Source: Pseudomonas asturiensis
GTDB lineage: Bacteria; Pseudomonadota; Gammaproteobacteria; Pseudomonadales; Pseudomonadaceae
Direction: 5' to 3'
Length of the DNA stretch: 64,000 nt
Assembly: GCF_900143095.1 (NCBI RefSeq)
Contig: NZ_FRDA01000003.1
Coordinates: 124,001-188,000 of the forward strand
Below the pieces are notes generated by a model. That model was not told the DNA's origin. It did no database searches and was given only the letters and a program-made list of their open reading frames with translations. Of this stretch, positions 25,069 through 34,834 are shown in pieces; position 1 is the first letter of the stretch; each line of letters opens with the position of its first letter. The translations under genes and the position numbers were made by a program.

Positions 25069-25484
25069 CTCGTCCAATGAGGCCAATCGAGCTTTATTGT
25101 TACCGAATAAGAGATTAACTGTTACAAAATTAGGCATAGTCATTAAAAATTTACATATCTACAATCCCCGTCACTTGTCGTCCGGCTTGACCTGACGATC
25201 AGCAATTTTGAGGCCTTGAGCGTCACCTGTGTACTCTGAACAGGCAGCGCAATGCTGGCCTCCGAGGGCGCATAATGGCCGCGCTGAAGGCGTCTGCCCT
25301 GCACATCGGGCAGTTCCAGCAGCTCAAAATAAGAATCCATAGCTAAACCCGGATTTGTCGATATGTCGCGTTGGCGTATGGGCAGGCCCTTGTTCAATTC
25401 AAAAAAATTGCCGGCACTGGCAGGGTGAAGTGTTGGCGGTCGAAACCCAACTGCACCGCGCAAGCTGCTTTTAGAGGTCGTGAA
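25069..25484. other. Region upstream of the cyo operon
   Basis: This 416-base stretch before cyoA has an AT-rich left part (25090-25160) with a repeated GTTAC word, and A-rich runs near 25395 and over the cyoA start (GAGTAAAAAAAGG). A-rich sites near the start codon are the kind of target bound by Hfq/Crc, which is known to repress cyo in Pseudomonas putida. The promoter could not be placed. A possible small minus-strand frame inside is listed separately. Confidence 0.4.
25143..25340 (-). CDS. Possible small protein, unrecognised
   Basis: An ATG-started frame of 65 residues (MDSYFELLELPDVQGRR ... CRYVNF) lies in the cyoA upstream region on the opposite strand. Codon use in the first half looks Pseudomonas-like, then weakens. 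There is no good ribosome site and I know no matching family. It may be a real small gene, the remnant of one, or chance. Confidence 0.25.
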   Translation of the reverse strand: MDSYFELLELPDVQGRRLQRGHYAPSEASIALPVQSTQVTLKASKLLIVRSSRTTSDGDCRYVNF

Positions 25485-26426
25485 ATGAGTAAAAAAAGGT
25501 ACCCCAGGTTTTTTGGCTTCTTGGCCCTTTTCTGTATGCTTTTGCTCAGTGGATGCGAAGGCGTACCTCTGCTCGATCCTAAAGGGCAGGTGGGTATCGA
25601 GCAGCGTAACCTGATCATCATCGCTACGTTGCTGATGCTTATCGTCGTGATCCCGGTCATTTTGATGACCCTGATCTTCGCCTGGAAGTATCGCTCCACG
25701 AACAAGGCCGCCAAGTACACGCCGGACTGGTCGCACTCCACCAAGATCGAAATTGCGGTCTGGGGTGTTCCCATGCTCCTGCTGGTGTTCCTGGGCTATT
25801 ACACCTACGTCTCGACCCACTCGCTGGACCCGTACCGTCCGCTTGTTTCCGATGTGAAGCCGGTCACTATTCAGGCGGTCTCCGTTGACTGGAAGTGGAT
25901 TTTCATCTATCCGGAATACAACATCGCGACGGTCAACAAGGTCGTGTTCCCGGCCAACACGCCGGTCAATTTCCAGGTCACCTCCGATAGCGTGATGAAC
26001 TCGTTGTTCATCCCGGGTCTGGGCGGCCAGATCTACGCGATGGCGGGCATGCACACCAAGCTGCACCTGATCGCCAACGAAGTTCACGAATTCAACGGTA
26101 TCTCCGCCAACTACAGTGGTGCGGGCTTTACCGGCATGAAGTTCAAGGCCAACTCCGTGACCCAGGCCGATTTCGACAACTGGATCGCTGAAGTCAGGAA
26201 CTCGCCGAAGAAGCTGGGCACGACCGAATACGCTGAACTGCTCAAGCCGAGCGAGCGTAATCCTGTTGAACTGTTTTCTGCGGTCACTCCGAACCTGTTC
26301 CAGATCATCATCGACAAGTATGAAGGTATGAATCCAGGCAAGAAGCTTGTTGCAGGTGAGAAAGAAGTCGCCGGTAACGAAGGTGCGGAAAAGGGCAAAA
26401 ATTCAGCTGCTGGGGCAGAGGAGTAA
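25485..26426 (+). CDS. cyoA: Cytochrome bo3 ubiquinol oxidase subunit II
   Basis: This 313-residue lipoprotein-type subunit has signal helix residues 8-22 and lipobox LLSGC with C24, so it is lipid-anchored after cleavage. Two membrane helices follow (IIIATLLMLIVVIPVILMTLIFAW; IAVWGVPMLLLVFLGYY), then a periplasmic cupredoxin domain. That domain lacks the CuA Cys pair, as expected for a quinol oxidase. It is the first gene of cyoABCDE. The ATG at 25485, after AGAGG, is chosen because the signal sequence starts there. Confidence 0.96.
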   Translation: MSKKRYPRFFGFLALFCMLLLSGCEGVPLLDPKGQVGIEQRNLIIIATLLMLIVVIPVILMTLIFAWKYRSTNKAAKYTPDWSHSTKIEIAVWGVPMLLLVFLGYYTYVSTHSLDPYRPLVSDVKPVTIQAVSVDWKWIFIYPEYNIATVNKVVFPANTPVNFQVTSDSVMNSLFIPGLGGQIYAMAGMHTKLHLIANEVHEFNGISANYSGAGFTGMKFKANSVTQADFDNWIAEVRNSPKKLGTTEYAELLKPSERNPVELFSAVTPNLFQIIIDKYEGMNPGKKLVAGEKEVAGNEGAEKGKNSAAGAEE

Positions 26427-26429
26427 ACG

Positions 26430-28442
26430 ATGTTTGGCAAATTAAGTCTGGAAGCGGTGCCGTTCCACGAGCCGATAGTCATGGTGACACTTGCCATGAT
26501 CGCGCTCGGCGGCCTCGCGGTTGTCGGGTTGATCACCTATTTCCGCAAGTGGACCTACTTGTGGTCTGAATGGCTGACGTCCGTCGACCACAAGAAAATC
26601 GGCGTGATGTACATCATCGTTGCCATGGTCATGCTGCTGCGCGGCTTTGCCGACGCAATCATGATGCGTACCCAACTGGCGATGGCCCAGAATGGTTCCG
26701 AGGGCTTCCTGCCACCGGAACACTATGACCAGATCTTCACCGCTCACGGTGTGATCATGATCATCTTCATGGCGATGCCGTTCTTTACCGGTCTGATGAA
26801 CATCGTTCTGCCTCTGCAGATCGGCGCTCGCGACGTTGCCTTCCCGTTCCTGAACTCCCTGAGCTTCTGGCTGCTGGTTGCCGGTATGCTGCTGATCAAC
26901 ATCTCTCTGGGTGTCGGTGAGTTCGCCAAGACGGGCTGGGTCGCTTATCCGCCGTTATCCGGGTTGCAATACAGTCCTGGCGTAGGGGTTGACTACTACA
27001 TCTGGGCGCTACAGTTATCCGGGTTAGGTACGACGCTAACGGGTGTCAACTTCCTCGTGACCGTACTGAAGATGCGTACCCCTGGCATGAAACTGCTGGA
27101 CATGCCGATCTTCACCTGGACCTGCACCTGGGCAAACATCCTGATCGTGGCTTCGTTCCCGATCCTGACCGCCACCCTTGCATTCCTGACCCTTGACCGC
27201 TACCTGGACTTCCACATCTTCACGAACGAAATGGGCGGTAACCCCATGATGTACGTGAACCTGTTCTGGGCGTGGGGTCACCCTGAGGTGTACATCCTGA
27301 TCCTGCCGGCCTTCGGCGTGTTTTCGGAAGTCATCTCCACGTTCTCGGGCAAGCGTCTGTTCGGCCACAAGTCGATGATCTTCGCCTCCGGCGCGATCTG
27401 TGTCCTGGGCTTCATGGTCTGGCTGCACCACTTCTTCACCATGGGGGCAGGGGCCAACGTCAACGCCTTCTTCGGGCTTGCGACGATGCTCATCGCGATC
27501 CCGACGGGTGTGAAGCTATTCAACTGGCTGTTCACCATCTACCAGGGCCGCCTGCGCTTCACAGCACCGGTACTCTGGACCCTGGGCTTCATGGTCACCT
27601 TCTCGATCGGCGGCATGACCGGCGTTCTGTTGGCGATTCCAGGTGCTGACTTCGTACTGCACAACAGCCTGTTCGTGATCGCTCACTTCCACAACGTCAT
27701 CATCGGCGGTGCAGTGTTCGGTTACATCGCCGGCTTCGCGTTCTGGTTCCCTAAAGCGTTCGGTTTCACCCTGAACGAGAAGTGGGGCAAGGCTGCGTTC
27801 TGGTTCTGGATCGTTGGTTTCTTCGTCGCGTTCATGCCGCTCTATGCACTGGGCTTCCTGGGCATGACCCGTCGTCTGAATGCGACCGACATGCCAGAGT
27901 GGAACATCTATCTGGACGTCGCGCTGTTCGGCGCCGTGCTGATCGCTTGCGGTATCGCTTCGCAGCTGATCCAGTTGTTCGTCAGTATTCGTGACCGTGC
28001 GAAGAACCCGGATCTGACCGGTGACCCATGGAATGGCCACACGCTTGAGTGGTCCACTTCGTCGCCGCCACCGTTCTACAACTTTGCCGAACTGCCAAAA
28101 GCAGACGACATCGATGCGTTCACCGACGCCAAGCGTGCGGGCACTGCCTACAACGTTCCGGCCAAGTACTCGGCGATCCACATGCCTAACAACACGCCTA
28201 CCGGCCTGTACATGGGCATGCTGCTGACCGTATTCGGTTTCGCATTCATCTGGCACATCTGGTGGCTGGTGGGCGCAAGCCTGGTCGCGACCATTGCGGT
28301 CTTCGTTGCTCACGCTGCACGTGACGACCAGGGCTACATGGTACCGGCCGAAGAAGTAGCGCGTATTGAAGGTGAGCATCACAAGGTCCTGGCGGCCAAC
28401 GGTGCATACACTCCTGTCAAGTCCTCGCTGGAACAGGTTTAA
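26430..28442 (+). CDS. cyoB: Cytochrome bo3 ubiquinol oxidase subunit I
   Basis: This 670-residue heme-copper oxidase catalytic subunit reduces O2 to water and pumps protons. Visible signatures are [10 protein letters not shown], the heme b region ([16 protein letters not shown]), the [17 protein letters not shown] segment with the Cu-B His and cross-linked Tyr, [18 protein letters not shown] with two more Cu-B His, and [17 protein letters not shown] with heme o3 and heme b His. Length is typical. It begins 3 bases after the cyoA stop. Confidence 0.98.
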   Translation: MFGKLSLEAVPFHEPIVMVTLAMIALGGLAVVGLITYFRKWTYLWSEWLTSVDHKKIGVMYIIVAMVMLLRGFADAIMMRTQLAMAQNGSEGFLPPEHYDQIFTAHGVIMIIFMAMPFFTGLMNIVLPLQIGARDVAFPFLNSLSFWLLVAGMLLINISLGVGEFAKTGWVAYPPLSGLQYSPGVGVDYYIWALQLSGLGTTLTGVNFLVTVLKMRTPGMKLLDMPIFTWTCTWANILIVASFPILTATLAFLTLDRYLDFHIFTNEMGGNPMMYVNLFWAWGHPEVYILILPAFGVFSEVISTFSGKRLFGHKSMIFASGAICVLGFMVWLHHFFTMGAGANVNAFFGLATMLIAIPTGVKLFNWLFTIYQGRLRFTAPVLWTLGFMVTFSIGGMTGVLLAIPGADFVLHNSLFVIAHFHNVIIGGAVFGYIAGFAFWFPKAFGFTLNEKWGKAAFWFWIVGFFVAFMPLYALGFLGMTRRLNATDMPEWNIYLDVALFGAVLIACGIASQLIQLFVSIRDRAKNPDLTGDPWNGHTLEWSTSSPPPFYNFAELPKADDIDAFTDAKRAGTAYNVPAKYSAIHMPNNTPTGLYMGMLLTVFGFAFIWHIWWLVGASLVATIAVFVAHAARDDQGYMVPAEEVARIEGEHHKVLAANGAYTPVKSSLEQV

Positions 28443-28444
28443 AC

Positions 28445-29074
28445 ATGTCGAATATTGCAATCAACCCTGGAGCCCACGATCACGATCATCATGATCACGG
28501 GCATGACGATCACCACGACAGCGGTGGCATGACGGTTTACGGCTTCTGGCTGTACCTGATGACCGACTGCGTGCTGTTCGCCTCGTTCTTCGCGGTCTAC
28601 GCCGTGATGGTCAACAGTGTCGCGGGCGGCCCGTCGGGCCAGGACATTTTCCTGCTGCCATTCGTGGCCGTGGAAACCGCGTTCCTGCTGGTCAGTAGTA
28701 TCACCTACGGCTTCGCCATGCTGGCGCTGTACAAGGGCAAGAAAAGCCAGGTACTGGGCTGGCTGGCGCTGACCTTCCTGTGTGGTGCTGCGTTTATCGG
28801 CATGGAAATCTATGAGTTCCATCACCTGATCAAAGAAGGTTTCGGCCCTAGCCGCAGCGGCTTCCTGTCAGCGTTCTTCGCGCTGGTGGGTCTGCACGGT
28901 GTGCACGTGACCAGCGGTCTGATCTGGATGGCAATCATGATGATTCAGGTCCAGAGAAAGGGCCTGACCAACACCAACAAGACGCGCCTGAGCTGCCTGA
29001 GTCTGTTCTGGCACTTCCTGGACGTTGTCTGGATCGGCGTATTCACCGTTGTCTACCTGATGGGGGCTTTGTAA
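28445..29074 (+). CDS. cyoC: Cytochrome bo3 ubiquinol oxidase subunit III
   Basis: This 209-residue subunit has five membrane helices and belongs to the heme-copper oxidase subunit III family ([52 protein letters not shown]). The cytoplasmic N-terminus is unusually rich in His and Asp (residues 8-24), which could bind metal ions. It starts 2 bases after cyoB and overlaps cyoD by one base (TAATG). Confidence 0.96.
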   Translation: MSNIAINPGAHDHDHHDHGHDDHHDSGGMTVYGFWLYLMTDCVLFASFFAVYAVMVNSVAGGPSGQDIFLLPFVAVETAFLLVSSITYGFAMLALYKGKKSQVLGWLALTFLCGAAFIGMEIYEFHHLIKEGFGPSRSGFLSAFFALVGLHGVHVTSGLIWMAIMMIQVQRKGLTNTNKTRLSCLSLFWHFLDVVWIGVFTVVYLMGAL

Positions 29075-29406
29075 TGTCGAATTCACATCACTCGGCTGAA
29101 GACAATAGCCACGGCTCTGTGAAGTCGTACATCATTGGCTTCGTACTGTCGATTATCCTGACGGCCATCCCGTTTGCTCTGGTGATGTCTCCTTCGTTGC
29201 CGAAGGACATGACCATCGCGATCATCCTGGCGTTCGCGATCATTCAGATCCTGGTGCACCTGCATTACTTCCTGCACCTGGACTTCTCGAGTGTGCAACG
29301 CAACAACGTGATGGCCTTCGCCTTTACCACGATGGTTATCGTTCTGCTGGTTGGCCTGTCGTTGTGGATCATCTTCAGCATCCACCGCGAAATGATGGCG
29401 CATTGA
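29074..29406 (+). CDS. cyoD: Cytochrome bo3 ubiquinol oxidase subunit IV
   Basis: This small 110-residue subunit has three membrane helices ([64 protein letters not shown]) and the conserved [11 protein letters not shown] segment. It aids assembly of the oxidase. Translation is probably coupled to cyoC through the one-base overlap. Confidence 0.95.
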   Translation: MSNSHHSAEDNSHGSVKSYIIGFVLSIILTAIPFALVMSPSLPKDMTIAIILAFAIIQILVHLHYFLHLDFSSVQRNNVMAFAFTTMVIVLLVGLSLWIIFSIHREMMAH

Positions 29407-29416
29407 GGAATACCAG

Positions 29417-30304
29417 ATGTCACTGAAGCACTTTATCCAAATCACCAAGCCGGGGATCATTTTCGGTAACGTGCTTTCGGTGGCAGGTGGCTTTTTTCTG
29501 GCTTCCAAGGGAAATATCGATTTCAGCGTGTTCCTGGCCGCAGTCATTGGTACTTCCCTGGTCGTTGCGTCCGGTTGCGTGTTCAACAACTGCATTGATC
29601 GTGACATTGATCAGCGCATGGAACGGACCCGTAACCGGGTTCTGGTGCAGGGCCTGGTTTCGCTGAAACTGGCTCTGCTCTACGCCACCGTGCTGGGTAT
29701 CGCAGGCGTTGGCCTGTTGTATACCAAGGCCAACCCGCTGGCAGCCATGTTCGCAGTGATCGGCTTTGTGATTTACGTCGGCTTCTACAGCCTGTACCTG
29801 AAACGCAAATCCGTTCACGGCACACTGGTCGGTAGCCTGTCGGGGGCCATGCCTCCGGTCATCGGTTACTGCGCAGTGAGCAACAGCTTCGATTTTGCGG
29901 CATTGACACTACTGGTGATGTTCAGCCTGTGGCAGATGCCGCACTCGTATGCCATCGCGATCTTCCGTTTCAATGATTATCGTGCAGCGAAGATTCCGGT
30001 TCTGCCGGTCAAGCGCGGCATTCTGGTCACCAAGCGTCATATCCTGCTCTACATCCTGGCGTTCCTCGTGGCGACCCTGATGTTGACGGTTGGCGGCTAT
30101 GCAGGTCTGAACTACCTCGCCGTAGCGGCGGGCATGGGCATGTACTGGTTGTACATGGCCTGGAAGGGCTACAAGGCCGTTGACGATACTGTCTGGGCGC
30201 GCAAGCTGTTCGTGTTCTCCATCTTCACCATCACGGCTTTGAGCGTGATGATGTCGGTGGACTTTCAGGTCGCCAAGGAGCTGCTGGTCACTTATGCGTT
30301 CTGA
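29417..30304 (+). CDS. cyoE: Protoheme IX farnesyltransferase (heme O synthase)
   Basis: This 295-residue, UbiA-superfamily integral membrane enzyme adds a farnesyl group to heme B, making the heme O needed by subunit I. The first Asp-rich motif is [15 protein letters not shown] (N-x2-D-x3-D pattern) and the second is [28 protein letters not shown]. About nine hydrophobic helices are seen. It is the last gene of the operon, starts 10 bases after cyoD, and is followed by a terminator. Confidence 0.97.
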   Translation: MSLKHFIQITKPGIIFGNVLSVAGGFFLASKGNIDFSVFLAAVIGTSLVVASGCVFNNCIDRDIDQRMERTRNRVLVQGLVSLKLALLYATVLGIAGVGLLYTKANPLAAMFAVIGFVIYVGFYSLYLKRKSVHGTLVGSLSGAMPPVIGYCAVSNSFDFAALTLLVMFSLWQMPHSYAIAIFRFNDYRAAKIPVLPVKRGILVTKRHILLYILAFLVATLMLTVGGYAGLNYLAVAAGMGMYWLYMAWKGYKAVDDTVWARKLFVFSIFTITALSVMMSVDFQVAKELLVTYAF

Positions 30305-30323
30305 CCGGTAATCGCGTTCCAAT

Positions 30324-30355
30324 AAAACCCCATTCCACAAGAATGGGGTTTTTTT
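30324..30355 (+). terminator. Intrinsic terminator of the cyo operon
   Basis: AACCCCATTC and GAATGGGGTT pair perfectly around CACAA and lead into a T-run, about 20 bases after the cyoE stop. Confidence 0.93.
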
Positions 30356-30583
30356 ATGCCTGCGATCTGGAAACGGATGTACGGCATGAAGGTGCAGGGC
30401 GCAGGCTTTTTGTCGCTATGCGGAGCGTTCCAAAGCTGCGAGCCGGGTCTTGAAAGGCGCTGAATGAACAATTGCTCATGGGCCGGTCATGGAAAAGTGA
30501 GTTCACATGTCGCATCATGTCGCTCTTGTGTTCACTCTGTTACGCGATATCCAGCGCTCAATGCGCTGGGCTGAACAATAACC

Positions 30584-31483
30584 ATGGCTGTTACGCTTAT
30601 GACGTCCTCCCTTATTCAGGACATGACACCCAAACCGCTCGTTTCGATTATCGCGCCTTGTTATAACGCCGAGCGATTTCTGGACGCTGCTATTCAGAGC
30701 ATCTTTGCCCAGGATTATGAGAACTTCGAAGTCATCATTGTCGATGATGGTTCGACCGACAACAGCATTGCGATGCTGGAAGCGCTGCAAAGCCAGTATT
30801 CGTTTCAGCTCTATCGCCAGCCCAATCAGGGTGTGAGCGCCGCACTGAATCACGGCCTCAAGTACGCCAAGGGCGTGTATGTTTCCACCCCGGACCTGGA
30901 CGACATCATGCTCCCGTCGTCGGTGAGTGTTCGTGCCCGATACCTCGATCAACACCCGAAGGTCGGTTGCGTCGGTGCGCTGATCCGTTATATGGATTGC
31001 GACGGCAACGACACCAAGAGCCAGTCTCGCGAGTCTATCGAAGAGCTTGACTTCGACCAGGTCCTGCGCGGAGCCGTGGTGGTCGGAGCGCCGGTTGCGT
31101 TGTACCGCATGCAAGCACTCAGGGATGCGAACGGTTATGACCCGTTGATCAGGGTGCAGGATTTTCAAATCACCCTGAGAATCGCTTTTCAGGGTTACGA
31201 GATTCATGTTCTACCGGTGATTGTTACGCGTTATCGCCGTCATCCGAACAACCTGTCGCGCAAGTACAAGGTCTTGCTGGAGGCCGATATGAAGACGATC
31301 GAGCCTTACCAGGATCATCCTGATTATCAGAGCGGTCGAACGGTCATTATCAATAAGGCACTCAAGTACGCCGTTGTGGCGGACAAGCGCTACGCCTGGA
31401 AATTGCTGTGCTCCATCCCGTTTAAGCATGCCAACCGGACCACGTGGCGTCGCTGCAAGCGCCTGCTGTTGAGCTTCCGATAA
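30584..31483 (+). CDS. Family 2 glycosyltransferase
   Basis: This 299-residue, GT-A fold enzyme starts with PLVSIIAPCYNAERFLDAAIQSI; the nucleotide-binding Asp motif is IIVDDGSTDNS and the metal-binding DxD-type site is STPDLDDIM. No membrane helix is seen, so it acts at the cytoplasmic face. The acceptor is unknown; LPS, exopolysaccharide or a glycolipid are possible. The start is uncertain (ATGs at 30584, 30599 and 30623, none with a strong ribosome site). It is followed after 34 bases by an acyltransferase gene, probably a two-gene operon modifying a surface glycan. Confidence 0.88.
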   Translation: MAVTLMTSSLIQDMTPKPLVSIIAPCYNAERFLDAAIQSIFAQDYENFEVIIVDDGSTDNSIAMLEALQSQYSFQLYRQPNQGVSAALNHGLKYAKGVYVSTPDLDDIMLPSSVSVRARYLDQHPKVGCVGALIRYMDCDGNDTKSQSRESIEELDFDQVLRGAVVVGAPVALYRMQALRDANGYDPLIRVQDFQITLRIAFQGYEIHVLPVIVTRYRRHPNNLSRKYKVLLEADMKTIEPYQDHPDYQSGRTVIINKALKYAVVADKRYAWKLLCSIPFKHANRTTWRRCKRLLLSFR

Positions 31484-31517
31484 ACAGGCCTTGCCCTTCA
31501 TTTGAACCAGAGTGCTC

Positions 31518-32159
31518 ATGAAATTCATCGACCGGCTCAAAGCCAGAAAAGTACGCAAGCAACTTCGTCAGCTGGACAAGCTGGAGCGGGCGGCCGAAAA
31601 GATCAGGTTGCGTTACCCCCGCTACGAAGTCGGTGTCGGGACGTACGGCATACCCGACGTCATCGAGTTCGGCGACGATACGATCCTGCGGGTGGGGTCC
31701 TACACGTCCATCGCCGAGGGTGTCAGGATTCTGCTGGGCGGTGAGCATCGAACCGACTGGATCACCACGTACCCGTTCCCGGCAATGGTCGACAAGGTCA
31801 GCGACATCAAGGATTACGCACCGAGCAAGGGTGACGTGACCATCGGCAGCGACTGCTGGATTTGTGCGGACGCCGTGATTCTTTCCGGCGTGACCATCGG
31901 CCATGGCGCCATTGTGGGCGCCGGGGCAATGGTTGTGCGCGACGTGGCACCTTTCTCGGTGGTCGGCGGCAACCCGTGCAAGTTCATCCGCTGGCGTTTC
32001 GAGGAAGACGTGCGCGAGTTGTTGCTTCAGGCTGCGTGGTGGGACTGGCCCATGGAGGAAGTGAAAACGGTTGCACGGACACTGTGCAGTGCCGACATGG
32101 AGGCGTTTTTGGCGTATGTACGTCAGCGTCAGTCCTCCGGGCAGGTACTGGCAGGCTGA
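31518..32159 (+). CDS. Hexapeptide-repeat (LbH) O-acyltransferase, CatB/Vat-like
   Basis: This 213-residue protein has left-handed beta-helix hexapeptide repeats (GDDTILRVGSYTSIAEGVRILLGG; VTIGSDCWICADAVILSGVTIGHGAIVGAGAMVVRDV; FSVVGGNPCKFIRWRF). The EHRTDWITTYPF segment contains the catalytic His typical of xenobiotic/virginiamycin-type acetyltransferases. The N-terminal 35 residues are basic and helical. Next to a glycosyltransferase, acetylation of a sugar in a surface polymer is more likely than drug resistance. The ATG at 31518 is preferred over a GTG two codons earlier. Confidence 0.85.
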   Translation: MKFIDRLKARKVRKQLRQLDKLERAAEKIRLRYPRYEVGVGTYGIPDVIEFGDDTILRVGSYTSIAEGVRILLGGEHRTDWITTYPFPAMVDKVSDIKDYAPSKGDVTIGSDCWICADAVILSGVTIGHGAIVGAGAMVVRDVAPFSVVGGNPCKFIRWRFEEDVRELLLQAAWWDWPMEEVKTVARTLCSADMEAFLAYVRQRQSSGQVLAG

Positions 32160-32293
32160 CACGCAGGGGTTTGAATGGATGCAAAAACGCCGGATCTATT
32201 TGTATTTATTTCAAGCCTCAGGTTTCGAATGATCTGGCAGAATACGGCATTGGCCTGACTCGTCCAGGCAGTCGCTAAATGATAGAGGGCGTT

Positions 32294-33313
32294 ATGAGTC
32301 AAGAAAGCATCAACTGGGACACTCTGGGTTTCGATTACATCAAGACCGACAAACGCTACCTCTCTCACTGGCGTAATGGCGCCTGGGACGCGGGTTCGCT
32401 GACCGAAGACAACACCCTGCACATCAGCGAGGGTTCTACTGCGCTTCATTACGGTCAGCAGTGTTTCGAAGGCCTGAAGGCCTACCGTTGCAAGGACGGC
32501 TCGATCAACCTGTTCCGCCCTGACCAGAACGCCCTGCGCATGCAGCGCAGCTGTTCCCGTCTGTTGATGCCGCACGTGCCGACCGATGTGTTCATCGAGG
32601 CCTGCAAGCAGGTCGTGAAAGCCAACGAACGCTTCATTCCGCCTTACGGTTCCGGCGGTGCGTTGTACCTGCGTCCGTTCGTGATCGGTGTGGGCGACAA
32701 CATTGGTGTACGCACCGCGCCTGAGTTCATCTTCTCGATCTTCTGCATTCCGGTGGGCGCCTATTTCAAAGGTGGCCTGAAGCCGAATAATTTCGTCATC
32801 TCCGGCTACGACCGCGCCGCACCCAATGGCACCGGTGCCGCCAAGGTCGGTGGCAACTATGCTGCCAGTCTGATGCCGGGTTCCGAAGCCAAGAAACACC
32901 ACTTCGCCGATTGCATCTACCTGGATCCGCAGACCCATTCCAAGATTGAGGAAGTGGGTTCTGCCAACTTCTTCGCGATCACCCACGACGATGTGTTCCT
33001 GACGCCGAAGTCGCCTTCCGTGCTGCCGGGTATCACCCGTCTGTCGCTGATCGAGCTGGCAAAATCCCGTCTGGGCCTGACGGTCGTCGAGGGTGACGTG
33101 TTCATCGACAAGATCGGTGAGTTCAAGGAAGCCGGTGCGTGCGGTACGGCTGCAGTGATCACGCCGATTGGCGGGATTTCCTACCAGGACAAACTGCACG
33201 TGTTCCACAGCGAAACCGAAGTCGGCCCGGTGACCCAGCGTCTCTACAAAGAGCTGACCGGTGTGCAGTCCGGTGATGTCGAGCCGCCAGCGGGTTGGAT
33301 CGTCAAGGTTTGA
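32294..33313 (+). CDS. ilvE: Branched-chain amino acid aminotransferase
   Basis: This 339-residue, class IV (group II) PLP enzyme carries out the final transamination to leucine, isoleucine and valine. The PLP lysine is K184 in AAKVGGNYAAS; the phosphate-binding GACGTAAVITPI region and YGQQCFEGLKAYR are conserved. The ATG at 32294, preceded by GAGGGCGTT, is chosen over one 15 bases upstream. The gene stands alone; nothing in the upstream sequence resembles a leader attenuator. Confidence 0.96.
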   Translation: MSQESINWDTLGFDYIKTDKRYLSHWRNGAWDAGSLTEDNTLHISEGSTALHYGQQCFEGLKAYRCKDGSINLFRPDQNALRMQRSCSRLLMPHVPTDVFIEACKQVVKANERFIPPYGSGGALYLRPFVIGVGDNIGVRTAPEFIFSIFCIPVGAYFKGGLKPNNFVISGYDRAAPNGTGAAKVGGNYAASLMPGSEAKKHHFADCIYLDPQTHSKIEEVGSANFFAITHDDVFLTPKSPSVLPGITRLSLIELAKSRLGLTVVEGDVFIDKIGEFKEAGACGTAAVITPIGGISYQDKLHVFHSETEVGPVTQRLYKELTGVQSGDVEPPAGWIVKV

Positions 33314-33365
33314 ACTCTTCAGCAGGATCGCTGATCCTGCCCAACGCTATGCGTATGCATGCCGC

Positions 33366-33624
33366 GCGTGACGCTCTGCGTCACAATCGCCATAGATCGT
33401 GGATTCAGTGAGCCGAGCGCTCGACTCACGTCACCTTTTCGCCCCTCGGCGACCTACTTTGACGGGGCAAAGTAGGCAAACCCCTAAGCTCCGGTTCCGG
33501 CCCCGGCTTCGCCGGGGTTCCTTCGTCCTGACACTGATTCGGGGGTCGCCGCAAATGGGCCATCCATGGCCCAGTGCGGCTCAATCGGCATCCATGCCGA
33601 TTGCCCCCCGAATCAGCGCCAGGA
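33366..33624. repeat. Multi-hairpin palindromic element with a three-way-junction fold
   Basis: Successive perfect stems are GTGACGC/GCGTCAC (33368-33384), CCTACTTTG/CAAAGTAGG (33453-33476) and CCCCGGC/GCCGGGG (33501-33517). Then comes a 20-bp outer stem (33526-33545 with 33605-33624; 18 of 20 pairs) that encloses two arms: GCCGCA/TGCGGC extended by TGGGCCAT/ATGGCCCA (33548-33580) and AATCGGCAT/ATGCCGATT (33583-33602). Almost every base from 33526 to 33624 is paired. The two outer mismatches become G-U pairs in a minus-strand transcript. The element resembles dispersed intergenic palindromes that I recall from pseudomonads; copy number was not checked. The rest of the 33314-33753 gap holds no gene that I can support. 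Confidence 0.7.
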
Positions 33625-33753
33625 CTCAGCCTTCACCCGCGTCGCGATCGGCGGTGTTCTCACTATCGCGTTTGAAAAGCGTGTCGATGATGTTGCTTTC
33701 TCGGTGAGCCAGGCACATCAGGTCGCAGGCAAGGCGCGCATAGGGGGTAGGGA

Positions 33754-34734
33754 TCAAACGTTGCCACTTGCAGGCTCCTTCTCCGGCCCCAGCACAATTG
33801 CCAGGTGCCGCAGATCATCCACCTCAACGCTGTAGCTCTTCCCCGAAGGGCTCTGCGTCAGCTTCCCCAGCGCATAGACCGTGAAAAACCTCACCTCATC
33901 GGCGTGGCTCAGCAGTTCGCTGATGTAACGGCTGGAACGGTAGGCCTGCATCTGCGCGGGCGACACATAGAGCGTCACCAGCTTGCCTTCAAGCCTGTCG
34001 AAAAACTTGAACTTGAACCCCAGCCCGTAGCGTTGCTCGATCAGTCCGCCGCCGAACAGCACGCGTCCGTTGTCGCCTGGTTGCGCGTATTTGATGTGCC
34101 GAAAGTACGAGCGCAAGGACACCTCGCCCTGACCCGGAATCCGCAGCTTCAGCAACTTGAGCTCATCGATCGACAATTCGGCCTTGGCCTGGCGATAACT
34201 GTCCACCAGGCGCTCCAGGTTGTTGGTGCGGGTCTCGCTGTAGCGCGGGGCCTTGGGTTCGGCGGATTCGACAGGCGAAGGTTTCAGCGCAGGGGGCTGA
34301 TCAGGTGAACCGGCTTTTTCTGTTCCCGATTTTTCCTTGGCAGGTTCTTTGAGTGTCGGGTCGAAGACGTCGATGTAGTCGTCCAGCTTGCGCTTGGCCT
34401 TGCGCAGTACTGCATGTGGGTCATTCGTGTCGGCAGGCTCATCAGCCGGCTCGGCTGCATCTTCGTCCACCCATTCGCAATCGGGGTGATGCTCGCAATG
34501 CGGATTGGCGCGGTAGTGCGCCGCCACGAAGGTCGGGTTGTCCTGAGGCTTGACGGTGTAATTGACCCCGGTCACTTTCGCGACCATGGCCCGGCAGGCT
34601 TCGTTCGAGCAGAGGAACTCGAAGCGCTTGCGGGGCGGCACCTGAGAGAAATACTCGCGGCGGGCAGCGGCAATGGACAGCTCCTGCTGCAGCTCGACGC
34701 AAAACGCGCGGGTGATGGGCTTGCTGGGCTTCAT
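33754..34734 (-). CDS. Unrecognised soluble protein with a Cys/His cluster
   Basis: This protein of about 326 residues falls into three visible parts. The N-terminal part (1-90) holds FLCSNEACRAM and NPHCEHHPDCEW, four Cys and three His that could bind zinc. The middle (about 95-185) is Pro/Ala/Glu/Lys-rich and probably disordered. The C-terminal part (190-326) has SYRQAKAELSIDELKLLKLRIPGQGEVSLRS-type helical then beta-rich sequence. No signal peptide or membrane helix is seen. I know no named family. ATG 34734, with GAAGG upstream, is preferred over a GTG at 34770. Confidence 0.7.
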   Translation of the reverse strand: MKPSKPITRAFCVELQQELSIAAARREYFSQVPPRKRFEFLCSNEACRAMVAKVTGVNYTVKPQDNPTFVAAHYRANPHCEHHPDCEWVDEDAAEPADEPADTNDPHAVLRKAKRKLDDYIDVFDPTLKEPAKEKSGTEKAGSPDQPPALKPSPVESAEPKAPRYSETRTNNLERLVDSYRQAKAELSIDELKLLKLRIPGQGEVSLRSYFRHIKYAQPGDNGRVLFGGGLIEQRYGLGFKFKFFDRLEGKLVTLYVSPAQMQAYRSSRYISELLSHADEVRFFTVYALGKLTQSPSGKSYSVEVDDLRHLAIVLGPEKEPASGNV

Positions 34735-34834
34735 GCTCTGAGGTGCCTTCCAGACGATATCCTGCAACACGCTATTTCAGCCGACCCCGCCTTGCAACTG
34801 TTGCCGGATGGGATCGTGTGATCGTGTGATGAAA

